Source: Actinoplanes solisilvae
GTDB taxonomy: Bacteria > Actinomycetota > Actinomycetes > Mycobacteriales > Micromonosporaceae
Assembly: GCF_003999975.1 (NCBI RefSeq)
Contig: NZ_RJAC01000031.1
Coordinates: 19,008 to 83,007, forward strand
Direction: 5' to 3'
DNA: 64,000 nt
The notes beneath the pieces are model-generated. The model did not search any database. It was given only the letters and a program-made list of their open reading frames with translations, and was not told the origin of the DNA. This document shows, piece after piece, positions 43,727-56,774 of this stretch. Positions within the stretch are counted from its first letter, which is position 1; each line of letters begins with the position of its first letter. The position numbers were made by a program, and so were the translations under genes.

Positions 43727-44524
43727 ATGGCCATTCTCGGCATCGACATCGGCGGTTCGGGCGTCAAGGGCGCCCCCGTCGACACCGTCCGCGGCGAGCT
43801 GCTCGCCGAGCGGTACAGGGTGCCCACGCCCCAGCCGTCCGACGTCACCAGCGTCGTCGAGGCGGTCGCCGAGGTGGCGGGCCAGTTCGAGGGCCAGTTC
43901 GACCGGGTCGGCATCACCTTCCCCGGCGTCGTGGTCGACGGTGTCACCCGCACCGCGGCGAACGTCGACAAGTCCTGGCTCGACGCGCCGGCCGCCCGGC
44001 TGTTCGCCAACCGGCTCGGCAAGCCCGTGTCGGTGCTCAACGACGCCGACGCCGCCGGGGTCGCCGAGGTGACCTTCGGCGCGGGCCGCGACCAGGCCGG
44101 CCTGATCGTCATGCTGACCTTCGGTACGGGCATCGGCAGCGCGCTGTTCCTCGACGGCACCCTGATCCCGAACACCGAGTTCGGCCACCTCGAGCTCGAC
44201 GGCTACGACGCCGAGACGCGCGCCTCCGACCGGGCCCGCGAGATCGAGGAGCTGAGCTGGGAGAAGTGGGCCTCCCGGGTCCGCAACTACCTCTCGCACG
44301 TCGAGGGACTGCTCTCGCCGCGGCTGTTCATCCTCGGCGGCGGCGTCAGCAAGAAGGCCGACCGCTTCCTCCCGCTGATCGACATTCGTACCCCGATGGT
44401 CCCGGCCACGCTGCTCAACAACGCGGGCATCATCGGCGCGGCCCAGACGGCCGAGATCGACGCGCGCAAGGGCGACCGTGACGGCATCGCGCCGCACGAG
44501 GCCGGCGCCCGGGTGGCGGGGTAA
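43727..44524 (+). CDS. ppgK: Polyphosphate glucokinase
   Basis: 265 residues, ROK-fold kinase. The phosphate motif is LGIDIGGSGVKGAPVD, the catalytic Asp is in LNDADAAGVAEV, the glucose/adenosine region is TFGTGIGSALFL, and the family-specific FGHLELDGYDAETRAS and SWEKWASRVRNYL blocks are present. It phosphorylates glucose using polyphosphate or ATP. ATG 43727 was chosen because GGGAA precedes it and homology starts there. Two bases separate it from the PPOX gene. Glucose released by TreS or alpha-glucan turnover could feed it. Confidence 0.93.
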   Translation: MAILGIDIGGSGVKGAPVDTVRGELLAERYRVPTPQPSDVTSVVEAVAEVAGQFEGQFDRVGITFPGVVVDGVTRTAANVDKSWLDAPAARLFANRLGKPVSVLNDADAAGVAEVTFGAGRDQAGLIVMLTFGTGIGSALFLDGTLIPNTEFGHLELDGYDAETRASDRAREIEELSWEKWASRVRNYLSHVEGLLSPRLFILGGGVSKKADRFLPLIDIRTPMVPATLLNNAGIIGAAQTAEIDARKGDRDGIAPHEAGARVAG

Positions 44525-44526
44525 CG

Positions 44527-44988
44527 ATGCCGCGCACGATCGCCACCAACGACACGGTCGGCCGCGAGGAACTGCTCGAGTTCCTGCGGCCGCGGCACAA
44601 GGCCATCCTCATGACAACCCGCCGCGACGGCCGCCCGCAGGCGTCGCCGAACACGTGCGGCCTCGACGTCGAGGGCCGCATCGTCATCTCGACCTATCCC
44701 GAACGGGCCAAGGTCTACAACCTGCGCCGCGACCCGCGCGTGTCGGTCTGCGTGCTGTCCGACGACTTCGGCGGGCCTTGGGTGCAGGTCGACGGGGTGG
44801 CCGAGGTGCTCGACCTGCCCGAGGCACTCGAGCCGCTGGTCGAATACTTCCGGGTCATCTCGGGCGAGCACTCCGACTGGGACGAGTACCGCCAGGCGAT
44901 GCGCGACCAGGGCAAGTCCCTGATCCGCATCACCATCGAGCGGTGGGGCCCGATCGCGACCGGCGGCTTCCCGGCCCGCCTGGCCTAA
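44527..44988 (+). CDS. PPOX-class F420-dependent oxidoreductase-like protein
   Basis: 153 residues, split-barrel flavin/deazaflavin fold. LMTTRRDGRPQASPNTCGLD, IVISTYPERAKVYNLRRDP and the C-terminal RITIERWGPIATGGFP match the Rv1155/Rv2991-like F420 group. It probably reduces a small molecule with F420H2. In an operon with ppgK. Its TAA overlaps the convergent gene's stop at 44985-44988. Confidence 0.85.
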   Translation: MPRTIATNDTVGREELLEFLRPRHKAILMTTRRDGRPQASPNTCGLDVEGRIVISTYPERAKVYNLRRDPRVSVCVLSDDFGGPWVQVDGVAEVLDLPEALEPLVEYFRVISGEHSDWDEYRQAMRDQGKSLIRITIERWGPIATGGFPARLA

Positions 44989-45899
44989 CCCCGCCACCCC
45001 TGCAGGCGTTTGGTGGCGGCACGGGCGAGCGACTCGATCGCGGATCTCTCCGTCCCCCAGTTCTCGTACCCGCGGGAGTCGACGAGGGTGACGGCGTCGT
45101 TGACGCGGACGGCGGCGATGTAGGTCGCCGTCCGCTCGCCGTCGCCGGTCGGCTCGCCGTCGCCGCCCCGGGCCTCGTACGACCGCTCGATCAGCAGCGA
45201 CTCGTCCCCCAGGCCCAGCGACCCGAGCGACTCGAACCGGGCCTCCAGGTCACCGATCTTGCCCGTCGGGCAGACGTCGACGGCGGCCCGCAGCTCGGCC
45301 AGGTAGTCCTGGGCGCCCTCGCCGCGATAGACGGTCACGGTGTCGTAGATCGTGTCGTCCGGGACGTTCTCAGCCGGGGTCTTCGGGCCGCGATAGACGA
45401 CGAACACCGACGCCCCGGCCCCGACCTGCTTCTGGCTCGGGAACTTCGCCTTCGCGCAGAACTCGGGCACCTCGCGGGTCTCGTCCAGGCGCTTGAATTC
45501 GCTGTTGCCCACGTCGTCCTTGGTGAGCAGCGCCCGGCCCGGGATCGACTTCGGGATCGCGGGACCGGTGCTGGACGGCGGCGGGCTGCTCGGCGGAGCG
45601 CTGCTGACCGGCGGCTTCGTCGTGACCGACGGCGTCGGTGTCGGCGGTGCTGTGGTAGCCGGTGCCGGCGACGCGCTCACGGCCGGCGGGAGAACCGTGC
45701 GCTGGTCAGGCCCGCCGGCCAGCGCGAACCCGCCGCCGATCGCCGCGGCGGCTAGCGCGGCGGTGGCGCCGGCGGTCACGACGGCCGCACGCGAACGGCG
45801 ACGGCCGGCTTGACGGCGCAGCTCAGGCCCCGAGAGCAGCAGCCCCCGGTCGGCGTCGGACGACAGCGCGGCGAAGGCGCGCTCCACCTCATTCGGCAT
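44985..45899 (-). CDS. Membrane-anchored protein encoded with a SigE-type sigma factor
   Basis: 304 residues. A short cytoplasmic part (1-38, including ELRRQAGRRRSRA) precedes one membrane helix (about 39-60, AAVVTAGATAALAAAAIGGG). A Thr/Ser/Pro linker follows (about 70-115), then an extracellular globular domain with two cysteines (EFCAKAKF, VDVCPTGK). It overlaps the sigma gene by 11 bases, the arrangement of sigma/anti-sigma pairs, but its cytoplasmic part is too short for a classic ZAS domain. It may be an unusual anti-sigma or a sensor. GGAGG lies 6 bases before the ATG. Confidence 0.65.
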   Translation of the reverse strand: MPNEVERAFAALSSDADRGLLLSGPELRRQAGRRRSRAAVVTAGATAALAAAAIGGGFALAGGPDQRTVLPPAVSASPAPATTAPPTPTPSVTTKPPVSSAPPSSPPPSSTGPAIPKSIPGRALLTKDDVGNSEFKRLDETREVPEFCAKAKFPSQKQVGAGASVFVVYRGPKTPAENVPDDTIYDTVTVYRGEGAQDYLAELRAAVDVCPTGKIGDLEARFESLGSLGLGDESLLIERSYEARGGDGEPTGDGERTATYIAAVRVNDAVTLVDSRGYENWGTERSAIESLARAATKRLQGWRG

Positions 45900-46395
45900 C
45901 GGAGACCTCCGGCGTACGCAGGGCAGGCGCGAGAATCGTGGCGAGCTCGGCGCGGCCGCGGGTCAGCCGCGAGGTGACCGTGCCGACGGGCGAGCCGACC
46001 TCGGCGGCGATGTCGGCCACCGACATGTCGAACAGGTAGTGCAGGGCGATCGCCTGCCGGATCGGCGCGGGCAGCCGGCGCAACGCGGCCGTCAGCACCA
46101 CGGCGTCCTCACCGGGCGGACCGACCGGCTCGGGCGGACCGGCTCGGCGCACGGCCGACCGCCAGCCGCTCAGGCGCCGCCAGCGGTCGGTGCACAGACG
46201 CGCGACGGTCAGCCGTACCCAGCCCTCGGGCGCCGGGTGCGCGGCGACCGCACGCCAATGACGCCAGGCCCTCGTATAGGCCTCCTGCACCACGTCCTGC
46301 GCCTCGGCGAGATCGCCGGTCAGCGCGTAGCCGTAGCGCAGGATCCGGGCGGACGTCTCCCGGTAGAACTCGTCGAAGCTGTCCGCCTCGCGCAT
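45889..46395 (-). CDS. SigE-family ECF sigma factor
   Basis: 168 residues. Region 2 has FDEFYRETSARILRYGYALT and LAEAQDVVQEAYTRAWRHW; region 4 has LRRLPAPIRQAIALHYLFDM and SVADIAAEVGSPVGTVTSRL. ATG 46395 has AGGGG upstream; an in-frame ATG at 46419 lacks one. Promoters recognised by ECF factors usually include their own. It is translationally tied to the membrane protein downstream. Confidence 0.9.
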   Translation of the reverse strand: MREADSFDEFYRETSARILRYGYALTGDLAEAQDVVQEAYTRAWRHWRAVAAHPAPEGWVRLTVARLCTDRWRRLSGWRSAVRRAGPPEPVGPPGEDAVVLTAALRRLPAPIRQAIALHYLFDMSVADIAAEVGSPVGTVTSRLTRGRAELATILAPALRTPEVSDAE

Positions 46396-46628
46396 CCGCG
46401 CTGACCCCTCTCGCCTCACTCAGTGCACCGGTAACGCCCGGCGTCGCCAGAATGCTGCACCCGCGAGAAAGTTTCCTCCCCGATCCCGGCCAACCTGCCA
46501 CCTGTGGACAACCGCCGGTCCGCGCTTGACAACGCGTAATCTGACCCTCTCTCCCGGGGCGGGTGGGGGAGGCGGTGGCAGTAGCGGTGGCAGTAAAAGT
46601 CCGGGCCACCCCGGTCCGGCGCAACCAA

Positions 46629-46654
46629 TGAGGCCGGCATGAGAGAAGGCCTCA
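46629..46654 (-). terminator. Hairpin overlapping a stop codon
   Basis: TGAGGCC (46629-46635) pairs with GGCCTCA (46648-46654), with a 12-nt loop. The lower arm includes the stop codon of the 46652-47224 gene. A DnaA-box-like TGTGGACAA lies nearby at 46503-46511. Confidence 0.45.
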
Positions 46655-47224
46655 GCCGACCAGCGGCTTCTCGGCCCCCAGCAGATAGATCAGCGTGTCG
46701 CGGTGCATGGCGGCGATGGGCTCGAGCAGGTCGGGGTGCCGCAGCAGTGCGGCAGCGTCCAGGTCGCGGTTGTCGGGCTCGAGCAGGCGACGGAACTCGG
46801 CCGGCGCTCCCCCTTCCTTGCGCGGGTAGGGCATGGGCCGGTCCTGAGCCATCGGCACGGCGGCGATGACCGCGTCGACGCCCCGGCGGGCCAGCGAGGG
46901 GTCGGCGAGCAGGCAGGCGGCCCAGCTCACCACTACCTCGTCGACCCAGGTGCGCCAGCCCTCCTCCTCGGCCTCCTCGTCGTCGGGTTCGCTGCCGGCC
47001 CGCCAGTCGAGGACCGCCGAGCCTCCGGGGCCGGCGATCGCGACCAGGGCGGCGTCGATGTCGGTGGGGTATCGCAGCCACGCCGCGACGGTGACGGCCT
47101 GGCGCGCCTGCAGCTCCGAGAGTGTGTGGGCGATCATGTCCGCGCTCCCCGAGGGGTAAGCACGCGACAGCCAGTGCGTGCTCGCCGCGATTACGGGCGA
47201 GAGCTCGACAGACGGTCCGGCCAA
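46652..47224 (-). CDS. Hypothetical protein, 190 residues
   Basis: Starts with TTG 47224 behind a perfect GGAGGAG, reading MAGPSVELSPVIAASTHWLS. Soluble, helical, acidic; contains an EEAEEEGW stretch and hydrophobic helices (VVVSWAACLLADPSLARRGV). No domain recognised and no signal peptide. The C-terminal half (DAAALLRHPDLLEPIAAMHR) might be a helical repeat. Neighbours give no hint. Confidence 0.65.
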   Translation of the reverse strand: MAGPSVELSPVIAASTHWLSRAYPSGSADMIAHTLSELQARQAVTVAAWLRYPTDIDAALVAIAGPGGSAVLDWRAGSEPDDEEAEEEGWRTWVDEVVVSWAACLLADPSLARRGVDAVIAAVPMAQDRPMPYPRKEGGAPAEFRRLLEPDNRDLDAAALLRHPDLLEPIAAMHRDTLIYLLGAEKPLVG

Positions 47225-47316
47225 CGGGTGCTCCTCCGGTCAGGCGCGGCACCGGTCGGCCCGCGTCACCGGTTCTCTCGGTCGAGCAGGTGGGTGACCT
47301 GAGCAGGGTCACCGGG

Positions 47317-47616
47317 ATGGCAACGCACGGCAACCGACACGCTCCCGTGCCGGCGGCGAATGGCTTCGGGCGGGCCGATCCGGCCCGCGAGCAGGGCTGG
47401 ACGCCGGCGTCCCCCGGTCGTACGTGGACCTGGGCGAACCACGAACTCGCGATGCAGGTGTGGCTGCCGGGACTCGTGCGCAGGAGGGTCTTGACGCGGC
47501 TCGGGGCCGAGCGGGACGAGGGACTGATCACGCCGATCGAGCCTCGCCCGCCGTTCCCGGGGTCGATCACCGTGCGAAAAGCGCCGAACCGGAAACGCGA
47601 TTTTGCCTGCCGGTAA
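47317..47616 (+). CDS. Possible 99-residue hypothetical protein
   Basis: Starts MATHGNRHAPVPAANGFGRA and includes TWANHELAMQVWLPGLVRRR and LTRLGAERDEGLITPIEP. Codon third positions are strongly G/C through the frame, which supports coding, but the ribosome site (GAGCAGGG, distant) is poor. No family recognised. It is divergent from the 46652-47224 gene. Confidence 0.4.
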   Translation: MATHGNRHAPVPAANGFGRADPAREQGWTPASPGRTWTWANHELAMQVWLPGLVRRRVLTRLGAERDEGLITPIEPRPPFPGSITVRKAPNRKRDFACR

Positions 47617-47847
47617 CGTTCCGATGATCAGACTCGGTAAGCATGAGGGTGCGATCGGCGGGGCCGATTTGGCGGAATTCATCGGGGGCGCGAGACCGCG
47701 CCTGGATGAGCCGAGCCGAGCCGACTCCGGTAGGTTGGGCGCATCGGCACGCCATCGTTTGCGGCGCCTCCACAGCGGAGAAGTATGCCCTGACGGCGGT
47801 CTGGATTCGCCGAACTAGTCCGCGCCCTCCTGATTACGGTGGAGATC

Positions 47848-49812
47848 ATGACCGGTCGTTTTCCCATCGAAGATGTGACGCCTTCGGTGTCCTGTGGCCG
47901 CTATCCCGCGAAAGCGGTCGTCGGTGAAATCGTGCCCGTCTCCGCCGTGTCCTATCGCGAAGGTCATCATGCGCTGGGGGTGAATGTGGTATGGCGCGGT
48001 CCCGACGGGGAGTCCGAGCCGTTCACCCGCATGCGTCCGGGCGAGCCCGGCCTCGACCAGTGGCACGGGTCGATCCGTCCCGACCGGGTGGGCCGGTGGA
48101 CGTTCACCGTCGAGGCGTTCGAAGACCCGTACCGCACGTGGCGCGACGCCGTGGTGAAGAAGATCGGCGCCGGTCAGGGCCTGGAGGATCTGTCCAACGA
48201 CATCTTCGAGGGCGCCGAGGTGCTCGATTTGGCCACGAAGATCGTCCCCACTGATCAAGAGGACCGGGTACGGGAGGCCGCCGCGGCCCTGCGTGACGAG
48301 CAGCGCTCGCTGTTCGCCCGGGTGTCGCCCGCGCTCGACCTGGAGGAACTGCTCTGGCACCACCCGGTTCGCCAGCTGGTGACGACCACCCGGTCGTACG
48401 CGGTCTGGGTCGACCGCAAGCGGGCGCTCTACTCGGCGTGGTACGAGTTCTTCCCCCGGTCGGAGGGCGCCGAGGTCGGCCCGGACGCGATCCCGATCAA
48501 GCACGGCACGTTCGCCACCGCGGCCGAGCGCATCCCGGCCGTCGCCGCCATGGGCTTCAACGTGCTCTACCTGCCCCCGATCCACCCGATCGGCAAGATC
48601 AACCGCAAGGGCCGTAACAACACCCTGGTCGCGCGGCCCGAAGACGTCGGCTCCCCGTGGGCGATCGGCTCCGACGAGGGCGGCCACGACGCGATCCACC
48701 CGCAGCTGGGCACGCTCGAGGACTTCCGCGCCTTCATCGCCACCGCCCGCGACAACGGCCTCGAGGTCGCGATGGACCTGGCCCTGCAGGTCGCGCCTGA
48801 CCACCCGTGGGTCACGTCGAACCCCGAGTTCTTCACCCGCCGGGCCGACGGCACCATCGCCTTCGCCGAGAACCCGCCCAAGAAGTACCAGGACATCTAT
48901 CCGCTGAACTGGGACAACGACTACAAGGCGCTGCGCGACGAGGTCTACCGCGTGGTCATGCACTGGGTCGACAACGGCGTGAAGATCTTCCGTGTCGACA
49001 ACCCGCACACCAAGGCGCTGAATTTCTGGCAGTGGCTGATCGCCAAGGTCAAGGAGAACGACCCCGACGTGCTGTTCCTGGCCGAGGCGTTCACGCGGCC
49101 GGCGATGATGAACGGGCTCGGCAAGATCGGCTTCACGCAGTCGTACACGTACTTCACCTGGCGCACCACGGCCTGGGAGATGCGCGAGTACATGGAGCAG
49201 CTGCTGCAGACGATCGACTGGATGCGGCCCAACTTCTGGCCCAACACCCCCGACATCCTGCACGAGTCGCTGCAGCACGGCGGCCCGCCGATGTTCAAGA
49301 TCCGGTCGGTGCTGGCAAGCATGCTTTCGCCGTCCTGGGGCATGTATGCGGGTTACGAACTCTTCGAGCACGTCGCTCGACCGGGTGCCGAGGAATACAT
49401 CGACAACGAGAAGTTCGAGCTCAAGCCCCGCGACTGGGCGGGCGCCGAGCGGGCCGGCCGGTCCCTGGCGCCGTACCTGACCAAGCTGAACCGCATCCGC
49501 GACGAGAACCCCGCTCTGCACTGGCTGCGCAACCTCCAGTTCCACGACATCGACAACAGCGCGCTGCTGTGCTTCTCGAAGCGTGACCCCGAGACCGGAA
49601 ACACGGTTCTTGTGGTGGTCAGCTTCGACTCGGCGACCGTGCAGTGGGGCAACACCGTGCTGAACATGCCGGCGCTCGGCATGGACTGGCACGAGCGGTT
49701 CACGGTGGTCGACCAGATCACCGGGGCCACGTACGAGTGGGGGCAGCACAACGCCGTGCGGATCGATCCGTACGTCGAGCCGGCACACGTCTTCGTGATC
49801 CAGCCGGCCTAG
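47848..49812 (+). CDS. glgE: Alpha-1,4-glucan:maltose-1-phosphate maltosyltransferase
   Basis: 654 residues, GH13_3 family, normal length. It transfers maltosyl from maltose-1-phosphate to growing alpha-1,4-glucan. The N-terminal beta domain (about 5-100) and S-domain helices are followed by the catalytic barrel: YLPPIHPIGKINRKGRNN, the nucleophile Asp in IFRVDNPHTK, the acid Glu in LFLAEAFTRP, and the SFWPNTPDIL-like NFWPNTPDILHESLQ block. ATG 47848 was preferred to the GTG 9 bases before it. First gene of the glgE-treS-mak-glgB operon. Confidence 0.96.
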   Translation: MTGRFPIEDVTPSVSCGRYPAKAVVGEIVPVSAVSYREGHHALGVNVVWRGPDGESEPFTRMRPGEPGLDQWHGSIRPDRVGRWTFTVEAFEDPYRTWRDAVVKKIGAGQGLEDLSNDIFEGAEVLDLATKIVPTDQEDRVREAAAALRDEQRSLFARVSPALDLEELLWHHPVRQLVTTTRSYAVWVDRKRALYSAWYEFFPRSEGAEVGPDAIPIKHGTFATAAERIPAVAAMGFNVLYLPPIHPIGKINRKGRNNTLVARPEDVGSPWAIGSDEGGHDAIHPQLGTLEDFRAFIATARDNGLEVAMDLALQVAPDHPWVTSNPEFFTRRADGTIAFAENPPKKYQDIYPLNWDNDYKALRDEVYRVVMHWVDNGVKIFRVDNPHTKALNFWQWLIAKVKENDPDVLFLAEAFTRPAMMNGLGKIGFTQSYTYFTWRTTAWEMREYMEQLLQTIDWMRPNFWPNTPDILHESLQHGGPPMFKIRSVLASMLSPSWGMYAGYELFEHVARPGAEEYIDNEKFELKPRDWAGAERAGRSLAPYLTKLNRIRDENPALHWLRNLQFHDIDNSALLCFSKRDPETGNTVLVVVSFDSATVQWGNTVLNMPALGMDWHERFTVVDQITGATYEWGQHNAVRIDPYVEPAHVFVIQPA

Positions 49813-49849
49813 TTAACAGTCACCTGTGGGTGGGTAGGTGGGGAACCTG

Positions 49850-51627
<1,778 letters not shown>

Positions 51628-51631
<4 letters not shown>

Positions 51632-52938
51632 CGTTGCCCTTCGCCGAATGGCTGCCGCTGCAACGCTGGTACGCCGGCCGCTCCCGCACCCTGTCGTCGG
51701 TCAAGGAGGCGTCGTCCACAGCGCTCGACGACGCTCTCGACCTGGTACTGATCGACGTCGAGTACACCGACGGCAGTTCCGAGCGCTACCAGGTGATCGT
51801 GGCCTGGGAATCAGGCCCGGTCGTCGAGTTCAGCGAGGTCGCGACGATCGGCACCGACGGCGACCGTACGGGCTATGACGCTCTCTACAACCCGGGCGCC
51901 GCTCGCAAGCTGCTGGCCCTGATCGCGGCGGGCGGCACGGTCGGCGACGTCATCTTCGAGCCCGAGCCCGGCTCGGAGTTCCCGGTCGACGCGTGGCCGC
52001 GGGTCTTCGACGCCGAGCAGAGCAACACCAGCGTCATCTTCGAGCAGGACGCGATCCTCAAGATCTTCCGCCGCGTGTCGGCCGGGATCAACCCCGACAT
52101 CGAGCTCAACCGGGTGCTCGGCCGCCGCGACAACCCGCACGTGGCCCGGCTGCTCGGCTCGTTCGAGACCACCGAGAGCGGCGAGCCGTGCCCGCTGGGC
52201 ATGGTCACGGCGTACGCGGTCAACTCGGCCGAGGGGTGGGCGATGGCCACGGCCTCGGCCCGCGACCTGTTCGCCGACGCCGAGATGCGCGCCGACGAGG
52301 TGGGCGGCGACTTCCAGGGCGAGTCCTACCGGCTGGGTGAGGCGGTCGCGTCCGCGCACGCCGACCTGGCCGAGGCGCTGGGTACCGGCCCGTCGGTGTT
52401 CCCGGTCGACGCGATGCTGGCCCGGCTGCGCCACACCGCGCAGCAGGTCGCCGAGATCCAGCAGTACGTGCCGATGATCGAGCAGCAGTTCCGCGACCTC
52501 GACGGTGAGGCCATCGAGGTGCAGCGGGTGCACGGCGACCTGCACCTGGGCCAGGTACTGCGGGTGCCCGAGGGCTGGCTGCTCATCGACTTCGAGGGCG
52601 AGCCGGGCGCCCCGCTCGACCAGCGGCGCCTGCCCGACTCGCCGCTGCGGGACATCGCTGGGGTGCTGCGCTCCTACGAATACGCGGCCTACCAGTTGCT
52701 GGTCGACCAGGACGACGACGAGCACCTCGGGGCCCGCGCCCGGGAGTGGGTCGACCGCAACCGGGCCGCGTTCTGCGACGGCTACGCGAACGTGGCCGGG
52801 ATCGACCCTCGCGAGCAGGGCGCGCTGCTGGCCGCCTACGAGCTCGACAAAGCGGTCTACGAGGCCGCGTACGAATCCCGGCACCGGCCCGGTTGGCTGC
52901 GCATCCCGCTGCGGTCCATCGCCCGGCTCGTGAACTGA
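51628..52938 (+). CDS. mak: Maltokinase (ATP:maltose 1-phosphotransferase)
   Basis: 436 residues, an aminoglycoside-phosphotransferase-like kinase of the Pep2/Mak family. It makes maltose-1-phosphate, the GlgE donor. The N-terminal cap starts FAEWLPLQRWYAGRSRTLSS; the lysine is in AILKIFRRVS, the catalytic block is VQRVHGDLHLGQVLR, and the metal-binding Asp is in LLIDFEGEP. GAGGAG lies 4 bases before the ATG, which overlaps the treS stop. Confidence 0.95.
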
Positions 52939-52955
52939 TAAAGGAGAACCCCCTC

Positions 52956-55106
<2,151 letters not shown>

Positions 55107-55266
55107 CATTCCTCTGTGGGCGAACAACACCGCGCGGATCGTCGTGCGGACGCGGTAGCCTACCCGAATTGGGTCGTCTTTTGTGGACATCTGTCACGAA
55201 TCTGACTGGCGGGTTCAATCATTTGACCTCGGTCAATAGGTTCGACTCGGCCCGTCGGTGGGAAAG

Positions 55267-55395
55267 GTCCCCTGGCGGGCCGAGGCTCCCCCCTGTCGGG
55301 CCGAGGCTCTCCCCCCGGGCGGGCCGGGCTCTTCTCCGGGCGGGCCGAGGCTCTCCCCATGTCGGGCCCAGGCTCTCCTCCGGGCGGGCCGAGCG
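55267..55395. repeat. Degenerate tandem repeat ahead of the RiPP precursor
   Basis: About six copies of a 20-26-bp unit around (C/T)GGGCGGGCCGAGGCTCTCC. It fills much of the 55107-55411 gap between glgB and the precursor gene; the rest of the gap has a moderately AT-rich stretch near 55195-55250 that could hold a promoter. Confidence 0.75.
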
Positions 55396-55411
55396 ATCGG
55401 AGGATGTGCTG

Positions 55412-55576
55412 ATGGACGGTCAGTCGGTGGAGGCCATCGACCTCGGGCAGGTCGACGACGACCTGCTGGCCGAGCTCAGCCCCGCCCTGCGCGCGGCGAT
55501 CGCGCGGGTCTACGCCGCCGACGACCTCGACGAGGGCCCGGGCGGGTTCAACTCGTTCGTCGACGCCGACCTCTAG
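55412..55576 (+). CDS. RiPP precursor peptide, FxsA-like
   Basis: 54 residues. The leader is acidic and helical (IDLGQVDDDLLAELSPALRA, then RAAIARVY). The C-terminal core is G44-G45-F46-N47-S48-F49-V50-D51-A52-D53-L54. It resembles FxsA-type (FxSxx-COOH) precursors, but here the FNS triplet is followed by a second triplet FVD and three more residues, so the ending is not canonical. GGAGG lies 9 bases before the ATG. The radical SAM gene begins four bases after the stop. Confidence 0.75.
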   Translation: MDGQSVEAIDLGQVDDDLLAELSPALRAAIARVYAADDLDEGPGGFNSFVDADL

Positions 55577-55580
55577 CCAC

Positions 55581-56774
55581 ATGTGGCCCGACGGCCTCGA
55601 CGTCGCCGCAATGACCACGCGGGGATGGCGGCCCAAGCCGTTCCACCAGTTCGTCGTCAAGATTCACAGCCGGTGCAACCTGGCCTGCGACTACTGCTAC
55701 GTCTACGAGTCGGCCGATCAGGGGTGGCGTGATCAGCCTCGGGTGATGAGTTCGGCCGTCTTCACCACGGCCTGCCAGAACATCGCCGCGCACGCGGAAT
55801 CATCGGTCAGCCTCGTCCTCCACGGCGGGGAGCCGCTGCTGGTGGGGGCCGAGCATCTCGACCGGCTGGCCGGGATCGCGACTCGCGTGCTGGGGTCGCG
55901 GGTCCGGCTGGGGCTGCAGACCAACGGGCTGCTCTTCGACCCGGCGATCGCGTCCGTTTGTGAGCGCTGGGGCATTCGCGTGGCGGTCAGCGTCGACGGG
56001 GACGCGGCGGGCCACGATCGTCACCGTCGGTTCGGGGACGGGCGCGGGAGCCACTCCGGGGTTTTGCGAGGGATCTCCCTGCTGCGTTCAAAGCCCGATG
56101 TGTACGCCGGGTTGCTGTGCACCGTGGATCTCTCGAACGACGCGGTGGGGACCTACGAGGCGCTGCTCGCACTGGAGCCGCCGACGGTCGACTTTCTGCT
56201 GCCGCACGGGAACTGGAACCAGCCCCCGCCCCGGCGCTTCGAGAGCGACCCCCCGGCGTACGGGCAGTGGTTGGCTCGGATCTTCGACCGGTGGTTCGAC
56301 GCACCCGTTCGTGAGACGGGGGTCCGGCTCTTCGACGACATCCTCGCGCTGACGCTGGGTGGCCGCGGAACGTCCGAATCCGTGGGGCTGCAACCGATCC
56401 GGGTCGCCGTGATCGAAACCGACGGGTCGGTGGAGCAGGTCGACACGCTGAAGACCGCCTTCGCCGGCGCCACGCGGGTACCGCTCGGTGGGGGCGGCAA
56501 TCCGCTGGACACGGCGCTGATGTCGCCGCCGATGGTCGCGCGGCAGATCGGGCGCGAGGCCCTCTGCGACACCTGCCGCTCGTGCGCGATCAGCGAGATC
56601 TGCGGCGCGGGCAACTACACGCACCGATACCGCGCGGGCAGCGGCTTCCTCAATCCGTCGGTCTACTGCCCCGACCTGCAGTTCCTGATCGGCCACATCC
56701 GCGACCGGGTGCTGGCTTCGCTCCCACCCGGGGTATTGGTCTCACTCCCCTCGAGGACCGCTGATGGAGCCTAG
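55581..56774 (+). CDS. FxsB-like radical SAM/SPASM peptide maturase (cyclophane-forming type)
   Basis: 397 residues. The radical SAM cluster is C32-x3-C36-x2-C39 within KIHSRCNLACDYCYVYESAD. The region PFHQFVVKIHSRC and the following QGWRDQPRVMS closely match FxsB maturases, which form three-residue cyclophanes on precursor C-termini (link between an aromatic ring and a beta-carbon two residues on). A C-terminal SPASM domain has C329, C332, C335, C341 and C363 for auxiliary iron-sulfur clusters. The stop overlaps the HExxH gene by 11 bases. A start at M11 (MTTRGWRPKP) is also possible. Confidence 0.88.
   Translation: MWPDGLDVAAMTTRGWRPKPFHQFVVKIHSRCNLACDYCYVYESADQGWRDQPRVMSSAVFTTACQNIAAHAESSVSLVLHGGEPLLVGAEHLDRLAGIATRVLGSRVRLGLQTNGLLFDPAIASVCERWGIRVAVSVDGDAAGHDRHRRFGDGRGSHSGVLRGISLLRSKPDVYAGLLCTVDLSNDAVGTYEALLALEPPTVDFLLPHGNWNQPPPRRFESDPPAYGQWLARIFDRWFDAPVRETGVRLFDDILALTLGGRGTSESVGLQPIRVAVIETDGSVEQVDTLKTAFAGATRVPLGGGGNPLDTALMSPPMVARQIGREALCDTCRSCAISEICGAGNYTHRYRAGSGFLNPSVYCPDLQFLIGHIRDRVLASLPPGVLVSLPSRTADGA

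Noticed and set aside
47815..49788. A 657-residue minus-strand open frame opposite glgE.
   Set aside because: Antisense shadow; the glgE frame has all catalytic motifs and a coherent operon.
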